Positions 53,577 to 64,000 of a stretch of DNA of 64,000 nucleotides are shown one piece after another (the first letter of the stretch is position 1; every line of letters starts with the position of its first letter). The notes below the pieces were generated by a model. The model did not search any database, was not told the DNA's origin, and saw only the letters and a program-made list of their open reading frames with translations. The DNA lies in NCBI RefSeq assembly GCF_000974485.1, contig NZ_BBOM01000004.1:248001-312000 (forward strand), written 5' to 3'. The stretch is from Streptomyces sp. NBRC 109706 (GTDB taxonomy: Bacteria; Actinomycetota; Actinomycetes; Streptomycetales; Streptomycetaceae). Both the position numbers and the translations under genes were made by a program.

Positions 53577-56500
53577 ATGCCAGGTGACGCTCGTCAGCAG
53601 GTCGCCATCGTGGGAATCGCCTGCCGGATGCCGGGCGCCCCCGTGCCCCAGGAGCTGTGGCAGCTGCTGCACAGCGGCACAAGCGCCATCCGTGAACGTC
53701 ACCCCGACCGGCCCGTCGGCCCCGACCGCGGCGGATTCGTCGACGGCATCGACGAGTTCGACGCCGACCTCTTCGGCATGTCCCCGCGCGAGGTGGCCGA
53801 AACCGATCCCCAGCAGCGGCTCGCCCTCGAACTCGCCTGGCAGGGCCTCGAAGACGCCGGCGCCGCCAACCCCGACAGCTGGCCCGACCGCATCGGCGTC
53901 TTCCTCGGCGTGATGGCGGCCGACTACGCCGACCTGGTCGCCATGGCCGGCGCCGAGAACGTCAGCCGCCACACCCTCACCGGCGTCGGCCGCGCCATGA
54001 TCGCCAACCGGGTCTCCCACACCCTGAGGCTCACCGGGCCCAGCATGACCGTGGACACCGGCCAGTCGTCCTCCCTCGTCGCGGTCCACCTCGCCTGCGA
54101 AAGCCTCCGCAAGGCCGAGACCGACATCGCCATCGCCGGCGGCGTCCACCTCAACGTCTCCCCGCTCAGCAGCGCCGTCGTCGACGCCTCCGGCACCCTC
54201 TCGCCCGACGGCACCTGCTACGTCTTCGACGAACGAGCCAACGGCTATGTCCGTGGCGAAGGCGGCGGCATCGTCGTCCTGAAGCCCCTCGAACGGGCCG
54301 TCGCCGACGGCGACCACATCTACGCCGTCATCGAGGGCAGCGCCCTCGGCACCGGCACCGGCGAAGCCGGCCTCACCGCGCCCAGCGCCACCGCACAGGC
54401 CCGAACCATCACCGACGCCCTCGCCCAGGCGCGGATCGAGCCGACCCGGGTGGGCTATGTCGAACTGCACGGCACCGGCACCCGCGCCGGTGACCCCGTC
54501 GAGGCCGCCGCCCTCGGCACCGCCTACGGAAGCCGACGCCCCGACGCCCCGCCGCTGGCCGTCGGCTCCATCAAGACCAACATCGGCCACCTGGAAGGCG
54601 CCGCCGGAATCGCCGGCCTCGTCAAGACGGCCCTCTGCCTCGACCGGCGCGAACTCGTGCCCAGCCTCAACTTCAACAGCCCCAACCCCGCCATCGACCT
54701 GGGCGAGTTGGGCCTCCGCGTCGCCACCGCCAACGAGCCCTGGCCCACCGGCGACGGCCAGCCGCCCGTCGCCGGCGTCACGTCCATCGGCATCGGCGGC
54801 ACCTGCTGCCACATGCTGCTCAGCGCGGCCCCCACCGTCGAGCGGTCCCCCGCGGCTCCGGTGCGTGGTGTGGGGGTGGTGCCGGTGGTGGTGTCGGGTC
54901 GTGGGGTTGCTGGTTTGCGGGGTCAGGCGGGGCGGTTGGGGTCGTATCTGTTGGCGGATGGGGGTGCGGGGTTGGTGGATGTGGGTTGGTCGTTGGTGTC
55001 GTCGCGGGCGGGGTTGGAGCGGCGGGCGGTGGTGGTGGCTGCTGATCGTGGTGGGTTGTTGAGTGGGTTGGGGGCGTTGGCGGAGGGGCGTCCGGTGGCG
55101 GGTGTGTTCGAGGGTGCGGTGGTTGCGGGTAGGACGGGATTCCTGTTTACGGGGCAGGGTGCTCAACGTCCGGGGATGGGTGTGGAGTTGGCGGGTGAGT
55201 ATCCGGTGTTCGCCGAGGCGTTGGGGGAGGTGTGTGCGGAGCTTGATCCGTTGTTGGGGCGTTCGCTGCGGGAGCTGTTGGGCGAGGAGAGTGGGGTGTT
55301 GGACGGGACGGAGTTCACTCAGGCGGCGTTGTTTGCGGTTGAGGTGGCGTTGTTCCGTCTGGTGGAGTCGTTGGGGTTGCGGGCTGATGTGGTGATGGGG
55401 CATTCGGTGGGTGAGATCGTTTCCGCTCATGTGGCGGGGGTGTTGTCGCTTGCTGATGCGTGTCGGTTGGTGGCGGCTCGTGGTCGGTTGATGGGTGGGT
55501 TGCCTGCTGGTGGTGGGATGGTTTCGGTTCGGGCGACGGAGGCGGATGTTGTTGCGGGGATTGGTGACCGGTCGGGGGTGTCGATCGCTGCGGTGAACGG
55601 GCCGACGTCGGTGGTGGTGTCGGGTGAGTTGTCGGTGCTGGATGAGCTGGTGGGGGAGTGGGAGGGGCGGGGTTGGAAGGTGACGCGGCTGCGGGTCAGC
55701 CATGCGTTCCACTCGCCGTTGATGGAGCCGATGCTGGAGGACTTCCGGGCGGTTGTCTCCGGTCTGACGTTCACGGCTCCTCGGATTCCGGTGGTCTCCA
55801 ATGTGACCGGTCGAATAGCCACCGACGAGTTGACTGATCCCGAGTACTGGGTGCGGCATGTTCGGGAGGCGGTGCGGTTCGCCGATGGTGTGCGGGCGTT
55901 GCACGAGTACGGCGTTACGCGTTTTCTGGAGTTGGGCCCGGACAGCGTGTTGTCGACCATGGCTCGCCACTGTCTGGAGGAGCAGGCCGAGGACGGAAGC
56001 GTGGCGTTCGCTTCCACGTTGCGCGCCAAGCACCCCGAGGTGGAGACGTTCGCCGGGTTCCTGGGCCAGGCGCATATCGCCGGCGCGAGCGTCGACTGGA
56101 ACGCGTTCTATGCCGGGACCGGCGCCCAGCGCGTCGACCTGCCGACCTACGCCTTTCAACGCCAGCGCTACCCGCTGCCCGATCTCTCCGGAGTCGCAAC
56201 GCCGCGTCAGCCGAGCCGGACGTTGCCGGCCGAGGAGCCCCTGGACGAGGACGAGAAGAACTGGCTCTCGGAACGGCTCGCCGAGGTCCCATCACACGAC
56301 CAACAGACGGTTGTGCTGGACGAGTTGGTGCTGCCCCAGGTTGCCGCGATCCTTGGCCACGCGTCGCCGAAGACCATTGACCCACTGCGGGCGTTCAAGC
56401 AGCTCGGCTTTGACTCCTACGCCGCCGTCGAGTTGCGGGACCAGCTGATCCAGGCGACCGGCGTGCGACTGCCCACGACCCTGCTCTTCGACCACCCCTC

Positions 56501-59500
56501 CCCGGCGGCGGTGGCGCGGCTGTTGGTTTCCGAGGTGGCGGGCGCCGTGGAGAGCACCCCGTCGGGGGCTCGGAAGCGGCGGGCGGACACGGACACGGAT
56601 GAGCCGTTGGCCATCGTCGGCATGAGCTGCCGCTACCCGGGCGGGGTGGGCTCCCCCGAGGAGCTGTGGGAGCTGGTCTCCTCGGGCCGGGACGTCATCT
56701 CCGCTCTGCCGGAGGATCGCGGCTGGGACCTGGAACGACTCTACGATCCGGATCCGGAACAGGCCGGCACGGTCTATACGCGCGGCGGTGGATTCCTCGA
56801 ACGCGCCGGGGACTTCGATGCGGAGTTCTTCGGTATCTCGCCGCGTGAGGCGCTGGCGATGGATCCCCAGCAGCGGTTGATGTTGGAGGCGGCCTGGGAG
56901 GCGTTCGAGGACGCGGGTCTCGACCCCACCTCCCTGCGCGGCTCCGACACCGGCGTCTTCACCGGCGTCATGTCCATTGACAGCTACGGGAGTTCGGCCC
57001 AGCCCGAGTTGGAGGGATTCCGGCTCACCGGCACCACCAGCAGCGTCATATCCGGGCGGATCGCTTATAGCTTTGGGCTTGAGGGTCCGGCGATTTCGGT
57101 GGATACGGCGTGTTCGTCGTCTTTGGTGGCGTTGCATATGGCTTCGCAGGCGCTGCGGAACGGCGAGTGTTCGTTGGCGTTGGTGGGTGGGGTGACGGTG
57201 ATGGCCGGGCCGTTCCTGCTGATGGAGTTCAGTCGGCAGCGTGGGTTGGCGGCGGATGGTCGGTGCAAGTCGTATGCGGCGGGTGCGGATGGGACGGGGT
57301 TCTCGGATGGTCTTGGGTTGGTGGTGTTGGAGCGGTTGTCGGATGCGCGGCGTAAGGGTCACCGGGTGTTGGGTGTGGTCCGGGGTAGTGCGGTCAATCA
57401 GGATGGTGCGTCGAATGGGTTGACGGCGCCGAACGGTCCTTCGCAGGAGCGGGTGATTCGTCGGGCGTTGGCGAATGCGGGGTTGAGTCCCGCTGATGTT
57501 GATGTGGTTGAGGGGCATGGGACGGGGACTCGGTTGGGTGATCCGATCGAGGCCCAGGCGTTGTTGGCCACCTATGGGCAGGGGCGGTCGGAGTCGGGTC
57601 CGTTGCGGTTGGGTTCGATCAAGTCGAATATCGGGCACACGTCTGCGGCGGCGGGTGTGGCTGGCGTCATCAAGATGGTGATGGCGATGCGGCATGGGTT
57701 GCTGCCGCGGACGTTGCATGTGGATGAGCCGTCCCCGCATGTGGATTGGGAGGCTGGTCAGATCCAGTTGTTGACCGAGGCCCAGGAGTGGACGGGTGGG
57801 GGTCGTCCGCGTCGGGCGGCGGTCTCGTCGTTTGGGGTGAGCGGGACCAATGCGCATCTGATTCTTGAGGAGGCGCCTGAGGTTCGCGAGGCTGCTCCGG
57901 TTTCGTCGCGTGATGTTGCGGTGGTGCCGGTGGTGGTGTCGGGTCGTGGGGTTGCCGCGCTTCGGGGTCAGGCGGGGCGGTTGGGGTCGTATCTGTTGGC
58001 GGATGAGGGTGCGCGGTTGGTGGATGTGGGCTTGTCGTTGGTGTCGGGGCGGGCCGGGTTGGAGCAGCGGGCGGTGGTTGCTGCCGCTGACCGGGTGGGG
58101 TTGCTGGCGGGTTTGGCGGCGTTGGCGGAGGGGCGTCCGGCGGCGGGTGTGTTCGAGGGCGCGGCGGTTGTGGGCAGGACGGCGTTCCTGTTCACGGGGC
58201 AGGGTGCTCAACGTCCGGGGATGGGTGTGGGGTTGGCGGCCGAGTATCCGGTGTTTGCCGAGGCGCTGGCCGAGGTGTGTGCCGAGCTTGACCCCATCCT
58301 TGGTCGTTCCCTCATGGAGCTGTTGGGCGAGGAGAGTGGGGTGTTGGACGGGACGGAGTTCACTCAGGCGGCGTTGTTCGCGGTTGAGGTGGCGTTGTTC
58401 CGTCTTGTCGAGTCGCTTGGGTTGCGGGCCGATGTGGTGATGGGGCATTCGGTCGGTGAGATCGTCTCCGCCCATGTGGCGGGGGTGCTTTCCCTCGGTG
58501 ATGCCTGTCGGTTGGTGGCCGCTCGTGGTCGGTTGATGGGCGGGTTGCCTGCTGGTGGTGGGATGGTGTCGGTCCGGGCGACCGAGGCTGATGTCAAGGT
58601 GGGGATTGCTGACCGTGCCGGGGTGTCGATCGCTGCGGTGAACGGGCCGACGTCGGTGGTCGTCTCGGGTGAACTGCCTGTTCTCGACGGCCTGGTTGAG
58701 GAGTGGGAGGGCCGGGGTTGGAAGGTGACGCGGCTGCGGGTCAGCCATGCGTTCCATTCACCCCTGATGGAGCCGATGCTGGAGGACTTCCGGGCGGTTG
58801 TCTCCGGTCTGACGTTCATGGCTCCCCGGATCCCCGTGGTCTCCAATGTCACCGGTGAGATTGCCACCGACGAGCTGACTGATCCCGAGTACTGGGTGCG
58901 GCATGTTCGGGAGGCGGTGCGGTTCGCCGATGGTGTCAACGCGCTGAACGAGTACGGCGTTACCCGTTTCCTGGAGCTGGGCCCGGACACCGTTCTGGCG
59001 ACCATGGCTCGCCACTGTCTGGAGGAGCAGGCCGAGGACGGCACCGTGGTCTTCGCTTCCGCCCTCCGTGCCAAGCACGCCGAGACGGAGACCTTTGCCG
59101 GGTTCCTGGGCCAGGCCCATATCGCCGGCGCGAGTGTCGACTGGCAGGCGTTCTACGCTGGCACCGGCGCCGAGCGCGTCGATCTGCCGACCTATGCCTT
59201 CCAACGCCAGCGCTACTGGCTGCCTTCGGGGGCCGGTGCTCATGACCCGGCCGCCGCCGGCCTGGGCCGGTTGGATCATCCGCTGCTGGCCGCCGCCGTC
59301 CAGGTGGGGGAGCGGGACGAGTGGCTGTTCACCGGGCGGCTGTCCCATGAGACGGCGCCCTGGGTGCAGGATCACGCGGTGCTCGGCACGGTGCTGGTCC
59401 CGGGGACCGCGCTGGTTGAGTTGGCCATCGCCGCAGGTCAGCACGTGAACAGTCCCGTGTTGGACGAGCTGGTCCTGGAATCCCCGCTCACCGTGCCGGA

Positions 59501-62500
59501 ACGTGCCTCGGTGCAACTGCAGGTCACCGTGGGGGAGTCCGCGGAGGACGGCCGTCGCGCCGTCGCCGTCTACTCGCGCGTGGTACGCACCGTGGGCATC
59601 GGGGACGAAGGCCCCCGGGAGGCCAGCTGCCATGCCAGGGGCTGGCTGACGGGCGAGACGGTCGAGCCGACGACCGCGTTCCCGACGCAGTGGCCGCCTC
59701 CCGCCGCCCAGGCCGTTCCGCTTGACGCGCTCTATCTGCGTCTGACCAAGGCGGGTTACGACTATGGCCCCGCCTTCCAGGGGGTGAGCGCCGCCTGGCG
59801 CGAGGGCGAACAGGTCTATGCCGAGGTGGTGTTGCCGGATGGCGTCGGCATCGAGAGCTTTGGGCTTCACCCGGCGCTGTTCGACGCCGCGCTGCACGGC
59901 GGCCTTGAGGATGTCGGCCTGGACGGTGACTCGGGGACCGGCCTGCCGTTCTCCTGGTCGTCGGTCTGGATCGATCCGCGTGGTCTCCGACGCGCCCGGG
60001 TGCGAATAACTCCGGCCGGTGCGTCCGCCCTGCGCATCGATATCGCGGACGAGGCGGGCCAGTTGGTCGCCGGAGTACACAACCTCGCCTTCCGGCCGGT
60101 GGATTCGGCGCAACTGGTGAGCGGCGCGGCGGATGCCGAGCGGGATTCGTTGTTTGCGGTGGACTGGGTGCCGGTGGCGGTGTTGGAGGGTGCCGGCGCG
60201 GGCCGGGTGGCGTTGCTGGGCGAGGTGGCGGGCGCTGCGGGCGGCGCGCGGTTCGCCGATGTGGCGGCGTTGGACGAGGCGTTGGCGGCCGGCGGTGAGG
60301 TGCCGGAGGTGGTGGTGGCCGAGGTGAGGTCTCTCGGTGGGGATGATGTGGCGTCGGGTGCGCGGTCGGTGGCCGAGCGGGCGCTGGCACTGGTCCAGTC
60401 GTGGCTGGCCAGCGACCGGCTCTCGGGTTCGCGTCTTGTGGTGGTGACGCGGGGTGGGGTCGCGGTCGGCGACGAGTTGGTGGATGTGGCGGTGGCTCCG
60501 GTGTGGGGTCTGGTGCGGAGTGTTCAGTCGGAGCATCCGGGGCGGTTCCTGCTGGTGGATGTGGACGGGAACGGGTACGGGGAGGCCGATTGGTCCGCTC
60601 TGGCGGCTTCGGATGAGCCGCAGTTGGCCCTTCGCGGCGGTGGGGTGTTGGTGCCTCGACTGGGTCGCGCCGAGGGGTCGGTGGATTCGCTGGACGGAGC
60701 GTGGCGGCTTTCCGTGGAACAGCGCGGGTCATTGGACGGCCTGGTGGTCGTCGCTTCGGATGGCGGCCGTGCGTTGGCGGCGAACGAGGTGCGGATTGGG
60801 GTGCGTGCGGCGGGGTTGAATTTCCGGGATGTGTTGATTGCTCTGGGCATGTATCCGGGGGAGGCGCCCCTGGGCAGCGAAGCGGCTGGTGTGGTGTTGG
60901 AGGTGGGGTCCGGGGTTGCTGACTTGGCGGTCGGCGATCGGGTCTTCGGCCTGATTGTGGATTCGTTTGGTTCGGTTGCGGTGGCGGATCGGCGGATGGT
61001 GGTGCGGATGCCGGATGGGTTTTCGTTTGTTGCGGCGGCGGCGATTCCGGTGGTGTATTTGACGGCCTATTACGGGTTGGTTGATCTGGCGGGGTTGCGG
61101 CGGGGTGAGCGGTTGTTGGTGCATGCGGCTGCTGGTGGTGTGGGTATGGCGGCGGTGGGGTTGGCGCGGCATTTGGGTGCGGAGGTGTTCGCTACGGCGA
61201 GTAGGCCGAAGTGGGATGCGGTGCGGGGGTTGGGTGTTGCGGAGGGGCGGATCGCGTCGTCGCGTGATCTGTCGTTCAAGGAGGCGTTCCTCGGTGTGAC
61301 GGACGGTGCCGGCGTCGATGTGGTGTTGAACGCGTTGGCGGGTGAGTTTGTGGACGCGTCGTTGGATTTGCTGCCGCGTGGTGGTCGGTTTGTTGAGATG
61401 GGCAAGGCGGATGTGCGGGATGCGGATGTGGTGGCGGAGGAACGGTCGGGGGTGGTGTATCGGTCGTTTGATCTGTTTGAGGCGGGTCCTGATCGTATTC
61501 AGGAGATGTTGCTGGAGATTGTTTCGTTGTTCGAGTCGGGGGTGTTGGTACATTCCCCGGTTCGGCGGTGGGATGTGCGGCGTGGTCGGGAGGCGTTCCG
61601 TTTCCTCCGTGAGGGGCGGAATGTGGGCAAGGTGGTGCTGACCGTTCCCGTCCCGTTGGGGGAGGCCGGGGGAACGGTGTTGGTGACGGGTGGTACGGGT
61701 GGGTTGGGTGCGTTGTTCGCTCGTCATCTGGTGGTGGAGCACGGGGTGCGGGATCTGTTGTTGGTGTCGCGTCGTGGTCCGGCGGCTGAGGGCGCCGGGG
61801 AGTTGGTGGCGGAGTTGGAGGGGCTGGGCGCCGAGGTGCGGGTAGCGGCCTGCGATGTGTCGGATCGTGAGCAACTGGCCGCGTTGATCGCGCCGTTGGA
61901 CGGCCGGTTGAGTGGTGTGGTGCATGCGGCGGGTGTGTTGGACGACGGCTTGGTGGAGTCGTTGACGCCGGAGCGGTTGGCGCGGGTGTTGCGGCCCAAG
62001 CTGGATGCGGCGCTGCATCTGCATGAACTCACCGCCGGCATGGAGCTGTCGGCGTTTGTGCTGTTCTCCTCCGTCGCCGCGTTGATTGGTAGTCCGGGTC
62101 AGGGGAACTATGCGGCGGCCAATGCGTTCCTGGACGCCCTGGCCGCGCGGCGTCGTGCGGAGGGTCTGCCGGCGACCTCGTTGGCCTGGGGGTTGTGGGC
62201 GGAAGAGCGGAGCATGGCGGGCAGCCTCGACGAGGGTGCCGTCGCGCGCTGGGCCCGGATGGGCATCAGCCCGCTCTCCAACGAGCTTGGCCTGCGTCTC
62301 TTCGACCAGGCATGCCTCACGGACGAGGCGATGGCCGTCCCGGTGCTGCTGGATCACGCCTCGCTGCGAGCCCAGGCGCGGTCCGGGATGCTGGCTCCGC
62401 TGCTGCAGGGGCTGGTGCGGGTGCCGACCCGTCGCACGGAGTCGGGCGGTGGCTCGTCGCTGGCGCAGCGGGTGGCCGGTGCGTCGCGGGAGGACGGCGA

Positions 62501-62996
62501 GCGGATCGCGCTGGAGCTGGTGCAGGCGCAGGTCGCCGCGGTCCTCGGCCACGCTTCGGCGGCCGTGATCGATCCCGAGCGGGACTTCAAGGCGCTCGGC
62601 TTTGACTCCCTGGCCGCGGTCGAACTCCGTAACCGGCTGATTCAGGCCACCGGAGTGCGGCTACCCACCACGCTGATCTTCGACCACCCGACGCCCGCCT
62701 CCGTCACCCGCTTTCTGCTCGGCGAGATCGGCGACGTGGGCGGCCCGTCGTCCTCCTCGCCCTTCGAGGACGAGCTGCAGAAGATCGAGGCTCTGCTCAC
62801 CGCGGTCGCGAACGACGAGGCACAACTCGCCGCGTTCGAACCCCGGTTGCGCTCCCTCAACAACCGGCTGCTGACCGTGCTCGGCGCGGCCCACGGCCAG
62901 TACGTCGGTCGGGACGACGAGCCTGACGAGGACCTTGACGAGGTCTCCGACGAAGACATGTTCGACCTGATCGACAAGGAGCTTGGAACGGCATGA
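53577..62996 (+). CDS. Modular type I polyketide synthase: KSQ-AT-ACP loading module plus KS-AT-DH-ER-KR-ACP
   Basis: 3139 residues from ATG 53577. Loading module: KSQ (active site VDTGQSSSL, Cys replaced by Gln163), AT (GHSVGE, Ser610; HAFHS, malonyl type) and ACP (LGFDS, Ser947). KSQ decarboxylates malonyl-ACP to acetyl-ACP. Module 1: KS (VDTACSSSL, Cys1179; HGTGT; SNIGHT), malonyl AT (Ser1625, HAFHS), DH ([10 protein letters not shown], His1933; FDAALH, Asp2103), ER ([10 protein letters not shown] near 2516), KR (TGGTGGLG near 2704; LDD at 2788, B type; Tyr2845) and ACP (Ser3011). All reductive domains look active, so module 1 should give a saturated C4 chain. The C-terminal acidic and helical tail (about 3060-3139) is a docking domain for the next protein, encoded 4 bp back by ATGA overlap. 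Confidence 0.96.
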   Translation: MPGDARQQVAIVGIACRMPGAPVPQELWQLLHSGTSAIRERHPDRPVGPDRGGFVDGIDEFDADLFGMSPREVAETDPQQRLALELAWQGLEDAGAANPDSWPDRIGVFLGVMAADYADLVAMAGAENVSRHTLTGVGRAMIANRVSHTLRLTGPSMTVDTGQSSSLVAVHLACESLRKAETDIAIAGGVHLNVSPLSSAVVDASGTLSPDGTCYVFDERANGYVRGEGGGIVVLKPLERAVADGDHIYAVIEGSALGTGTGEAGLTAPSATAQARTITDALAQARIEPTRVGYVELHGTGTRAGDPVEAAALGTAYGSRRPDAPPLAVGSIKTNIGHLEGAAGIAGLVKTALCLDRRELVPSLNFNSPNPAIDLGELGLRVATANEPWPTGDGQPPVAGVTSIGIGGTCCHMLLSAAPTVERSPAAPVRGVGVVPVVVSGRGVAGLRGQAGRLGSYLLADGGAGLVDVGWSLVSSRAGLERRAVVVAADRGGLLSGLGALAEGRPVAGVFEGAVVAGRTGFLFTGQGAQRPGMGVELAGEYPVFAEALGEVCAELDPLLGRSLRELLGEESGVLDGTEFTQAALFAVEVALFRLVESLGLRADVVMGHSVGEIVSAHVAGVLSLADACRLVAARGRLMGGLPAGGGMVSVRATEADVVAGIGDRSGVSIAAVNGPTSVVVSGELSVLDELVGEWEGRGWKVTRLRVSHAFHSPLMEPMLEDFRAVVSGLTFTAPRIPVVSNVTGRIATDELTDPEYWVRHVREAVRFADGVRALHEYGVTRFLELGPDSVLSTMARHCLEEQAEDGSVAFASTLRAKHPEVETFAGFLGQAHIAGASVDWNAFYAGTGAQRVDLPTYAFQRQRYPLPDLSGVATPRQPSRTLPAEEPLDEDEKNWLSERLAEVPSHDQQTVVLDELVLPQVAAILGHASPKTIDPLRAFKQLGFDSYAAVELRDQLIQATGVRLPTTLLFDHPSPAAVARLLVSEVAGAVESTPSGARKRRADTDTDEPLAIVGMSCRYPGGVGSPEELWELVSSGRDVISALPEDRGWDLERLYDPDPEQAGTVYTRGGGFLERAGDFDAEFFGISPREALAMDPQQRLMLEAAWEAFEDAGLDPTSLRGSDTGVFTGVMSIDSYGSSAQPELEGFRLTGTTSSVISGRIAYSFGLEGPAISVDTACSSSLVALHMASQALRNGECSLALVGGVTVMAGPFLLMEFSRQRGLAADGRCKSYAAGADGTGFSDGLGLVVLERLSDARRKGHRVLGVVRGSAVNQDGASNGLTAPNGPSQERVIRRALANAGLSPADVDVVEGHGTGTRLGDPIEAQALLATYGQGRSESGPLRLGSIKSNIGHTSAAAGVAGVIKMVMAMRHGLLPRTLHVDEPSPHVDWEAGQIQLLTEAQEWTGGGRPRRAAVSSFGVSGTNAHLILEEAPEVREAAPVSSRDVAVVPVVVSGRGVAALRGQAGRLGSYLLADEGARLVDVGLSLVSGRAGLEQRAVVAAADRVGLLAGLAALAEGRPAAGVFEGAAVVGRTAFLFTGQGAQRPGMGVGLAAEYPVFAEALAEVCAELDPILGRSLMELLGEESGVLDGTEFTQAALFAVEVALFRLVESLGLRADVVMGHSVGEIVSAHVAGVLSLGDACRLVAARGRLMGGLPAGGGMVSVRATEADVKVGIADRAGVSIAAVNGPTSVVVSGELPVLDGLVEEWEGRGWKVTRLRVSHAFHSPLMEPMLEDFRAVVSGLTFMAPRIPVVSNVTGEIATDELTDPEYWVRHVREAVRFADGVNALNEYGVTRFLELGPDTVLATMARHCLEEQAEDGTVVFASALRAKHAETETFAGFLGQAHIAGASVDWQAFYAGTGAERVDLPTYAFQRQRYWLPSGAGAHDPAAAGLGRLDHPLLAAAVQVGERDEWLFTGRLSHETAPWVQDHAVLGTVLVPGTALVELAIAAGQHVNSPVLDELVLESPLTVPERASVQLQVTVGESAEDGRRAVAVYSRVVRTVGIGDEGPREASCHARGWLTGETVEPTTAFPTQWPPPAAQAVPLDALYLRLTKAGYDYGPAFQGVSAAWREGEQVYAEVVLPDGVGIESFGLHPALFDAALHGGLEDVGLDGDSGTGLPFSWSSVWIDPRGLRRARVRITPAGASALRIDIADEAGQLVAGVHNLAFRPVDSAQLVSGAADAERDSLFAVDWVPVAVLEGAGAGRVALLGEVAGAAGGARFADVAALDEALAAGGEVPEVVVAEVRSLGGDDVASGARSVAERALALVQSWLASDRLSGSRLVVVTRGGVAVGDELVDVAVAPVWGLVRSVQSEHPGRFLLVDVDGNGYGEADWSALAASDEPQLALRGGGVLVPRLGRAEGSVDSLDGAWRLSVEQRGSLDGLVVVASDGGRALAANEVRIGVRAAGLNFRDVLIALGMYPGEAPLGSEAAGVVLEVGSGVADLAVGDRVFGLIVDSFGSVAVADRRMVVRMPDGFSFVAAAAIPVVYLTAYYGLVDLAGLRRGERLLVHAAAGGVGMAAVGLARHLGAEVFATASRPKWDAVRGLGVAEGRIASSRDLSFKEAFLGVTDGAGVDVVLNALAGEFVDASLDLLPRGGRFVEMGKADVRDADVVAEERSGVVYRSFDLFEAGPDRIQEMLLEIVSLFESGVLVHSPVRRWDVRRGREAFRFLREGRNVGKVVLTVPVPLGEAGGTVLVTGGTGGLGALFARHLVVEHGVRDLLLVSRRGPAAEGAGELVAELEGLGAEVRVAACDVSDREQLAALIAPLDGRLSGVVHAAGVLDDGLVESLTPERLARVLRPKLDAALHLHELTAGMELSAFVLFSSVAALIGSPGQGNYAAANAFLDALAARRRAEGLPATSLAWGLWAEERSMAGSLDEGAVARWARMGISPLSNELGLRLFDQACLTDEAMAVPVLLDHASLRAQARSGMLAPLLQGLVRVPTRRTESGGGSSLAQRVAGASREDGERIALELVQAQVAAVLGHASAAVIDPERDFKALGFDSLAAVELRNRLIQATGVRLPTTLIFDHPTPASVTRFLLGEIGDVGGPSSSSPFEDELQKIEALLTAVANDEAQLAAFEPRLRSLNNRLLTVLGAAHGQYVGRDDEPDEDLDEVSDEDMFDLIDKELGTA
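54878..55990 (+). repeat. Internal repeat, copy 1 (linker plus loading AT)
   Basis: Collinear with 57923-59035 at a constant offset of 3045 bp without visible indels; 55271-55333 is identical to 58316-58378 over 63 bp. Encodes the KS-AT linker, AT and post-AT region. Confidence 0.85.
57923..59035 (+). repeat. Internal repeat, copy 2 (linker plus module 1 AT)
   Basis: Second copy of the AT block at 54878-55990. The encoded AT domains are about 90% identical by eye, pointing to duplication or gene conversion within the gene. Confidence 0.85.
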
Positions 62997-64000
62997 GTCA
63001 GGGCACGGACAATTCGCGGGGAGCCTCGATGGCGGACGAGCAGAAGCTCCGGACCTATCTGCGGAAGGTGACCGGGGAGCTTCGTACCGCGAACCGGCGG
63101 GTGCGCGAGCTGGAGCAACGCGACCTGGAGCCGCTGGCGATCGTGGGGATGAGCTGCCGATACCCCGGCGGCGTCTCCTCGCCGCAGGAGCTGTGGGAGC
63201 TGGTCGCCAACCGTCGGGACGCGGTATCCGAGCTGCCCGACGACCGTGGCTGGGATGTGGCGAGCCTCTACGATCCGGACCCGGACCAGACCGGGACTGT
63301 CTATGCCAGCGGCGGCGGATTCGTCGAGGGCGTGGGCGACTTCGACGCGGAGTTCTTCGGCATACCGCCGCGTGAGGCGCTGGCGATGGACCCCCAGCAG
63401 CGGCTGATGCTGGAGGCCGCCTGGGAGGCCCTGGAGGACGCCGGCATCGACCCGGCTTCCCTGCGCGGCTCCGACACCGGCGTCTTCACCGGCGCCCTCA
63501 CCTCCGACTACGGCGGCACCATGCCGTCCGAGCTGGAGGGCTTCCGGCTCACCGGCACCACCACCAGCGTCATCTCCGGCCGCGTCGCCTACACCCTCGG
63601 CCTGGAGGGGCCGGCCGTCACCGTGGACACGGCGTGCTCCTCCTCCCTGGTGGCAATCCATGTGGCGTCCCGGGCCCTGCGCAGCGGTGAGTGCTCGCTC
63701 GCCCTGGTGGGCGGCGTGACGGTGATGGCCGGCCCGTTCCTGCTGACGGAGTTCAGCCGGCAACGTGGCTTGGCCGCCGACGGCCGCTGCAAGTCCTATG
63801 CGGCCGGCGCCGATGGGACGGGCTTCTCGGACGGCCTCGGCCTGCTCGTCCTGGAGCGGTTGTCCGACGCGCGCCGCAAGGGCCACCGGGTGCTGGCCGT
63901 GGTGCGCGGCAGCGCGGTCAACCAGGACGGTGCGTCGAACGGGTTGACCGCGCCGAACGGTCCCTCGCAGGAACGGGTGATCCGCACGGCATTGGCCAAC
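62993..64000 (+). CDS. Second type I polyketide synthase protein, 3'-truncated by window edge
   Basis: 336 residues are visible from ATG 62993, overlapping the first PKS stop. An N-terminal docking coiled coil (about 13-45, [20 protein letters not shown], then RVRELEQ) should pair with the tail of the preceding protein. A KS follows: [20 protein letters not shown], active site VDTACSSSL with Cys215, then [20 protein letters not shown] and [20 protein letters not shown]. The conserved FFGISPREA reads FFGIPPREA here, a Ser-to-Pro change next to a structural loop. The rest of module 2 is outside the window. Codon use is strongly G/C at third positions, unlike the matching KS of module 1. Confidence 0.95.
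   Translation, partial: MSQGTDNSRGASMADEQKLRTYLRKVTGELRTANRRVRELEQRDLEPLAIVGMSCRYPGGVSSPQELWELVANRRDAVSELPDDRGWDVASLYDPDPDQTGTVYASGGGFVEGVGDFDAEFFGIPPREALAMDPQQRLMLEAAWEALEDAGIDPASLRGSDTGVFTGALTSDYGGTMPSELEGFRLTGTTTSVISGRVAYTLGLEGPAVTVDTACSSSLVAIHVASRALRSGECSLALVGGVTVMAGPFLLTEFSRQRGLAADGRCKSYAAGADGTGFSDGLGLLVLERLSDARRKGHRVLAVVRGSAVNQDGASNGLTAPNGPSQERVIRTALAN

Noticed and set aside
53559..62552. Three long minus-strand frames opposite the PKS
   Set aside because: They follow the codon-style shifts of the PKS itself (His/Arg/Pro-rich) and have no family resemblance.

Overview
The window is about 71% G+C, uses GTG and TTG starts freely, packs genes with ATGA/GTGA overlaps, and carries control sites typical of Streptomyces: CebR-type boxes, a DmdR-type iron box and a PafBC/RecA-NDp-type promoter. 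It is best read as chromosome from Streptomyces or a close relative, a plant-biomass-degrading saprophyte, ending inside the left part of a modular type I polyketide cluster. I see no rRNA, tRNA, CRISPR array, insertion sequence or prophage.

Layout. (1) 1-2502: 3' part of a beta-propeller (WD40-like) gene. (2) 2969-7001: divergent secreted cellulases GH6 and GH48, sharing a control region with two CebR-type boxes. (3) 7143-9703: a zinc-ribbon membrane protein, then a convergent SRAP/NADAR pair linked to DNA or nucleotide damage. (4) 9760-17206: a candidate sugar regulon with two ThuA proteins, a large secreted ThuA-sugar dehydrogenase-PKD-CBM6 protein, a Gfo/Idh/MocA dehydrogenase and a LacI regulator; four copies of one palindromic motif sit at its promoters. 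(5) 17222-24081: a ferric-siderophore ABC importer (binding protein, two permeases, ATPase) behind an iron box, an AraC regulator, a DUF6480 protein and a ferric-reductase-like membrane protein. (6) 24348-31378: a short UvrA/DrrC-like ATPase, AraC-VOC pair, MFS transporter, methyltransferase, and a divergent quinone oxidoreductase/HxlR pair. (7) 31772-33322: secreted pectate lyase. (8) 33405-42759: a receptor-like kinase with a solute-binding domain, a frameshifted gene, an AbiEii-like nucleotidyltransferase, VWA, MoxR-like AAA+ and DUF7192-like proteins, a PIN-toxin remnant and a multi-sensor SpoIIE phosphatase. (9) 42893-50725: two sugar ABC systems around a ROK regulator. (10) 50736-53214: an orphan Imm10-like protein, a small membrane protein, an SRPBCC-like protein and an SGNH hydrolase. 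(11) 53577-64000: modular PKS with a KSQ loading module, a fully reducing first extension module, and the start of a second PKS protein.

How the parts work together: the window combines polymer attack (GH6, GH48, pectate lyase), sugar import (two ABC systems, one lacking an ATPase and so probably served by a shared ATPase such as MsiK), a keto-sugar-type oxidoreduction set, and iron uptake, followed by a secondary-metabolite locus whose first two modules should build a C4 saturated starter. Functions rest on motif recognition by eye; no database search was possible. Start codons were chosen from ribosome-binding sites, overlaps and family length.
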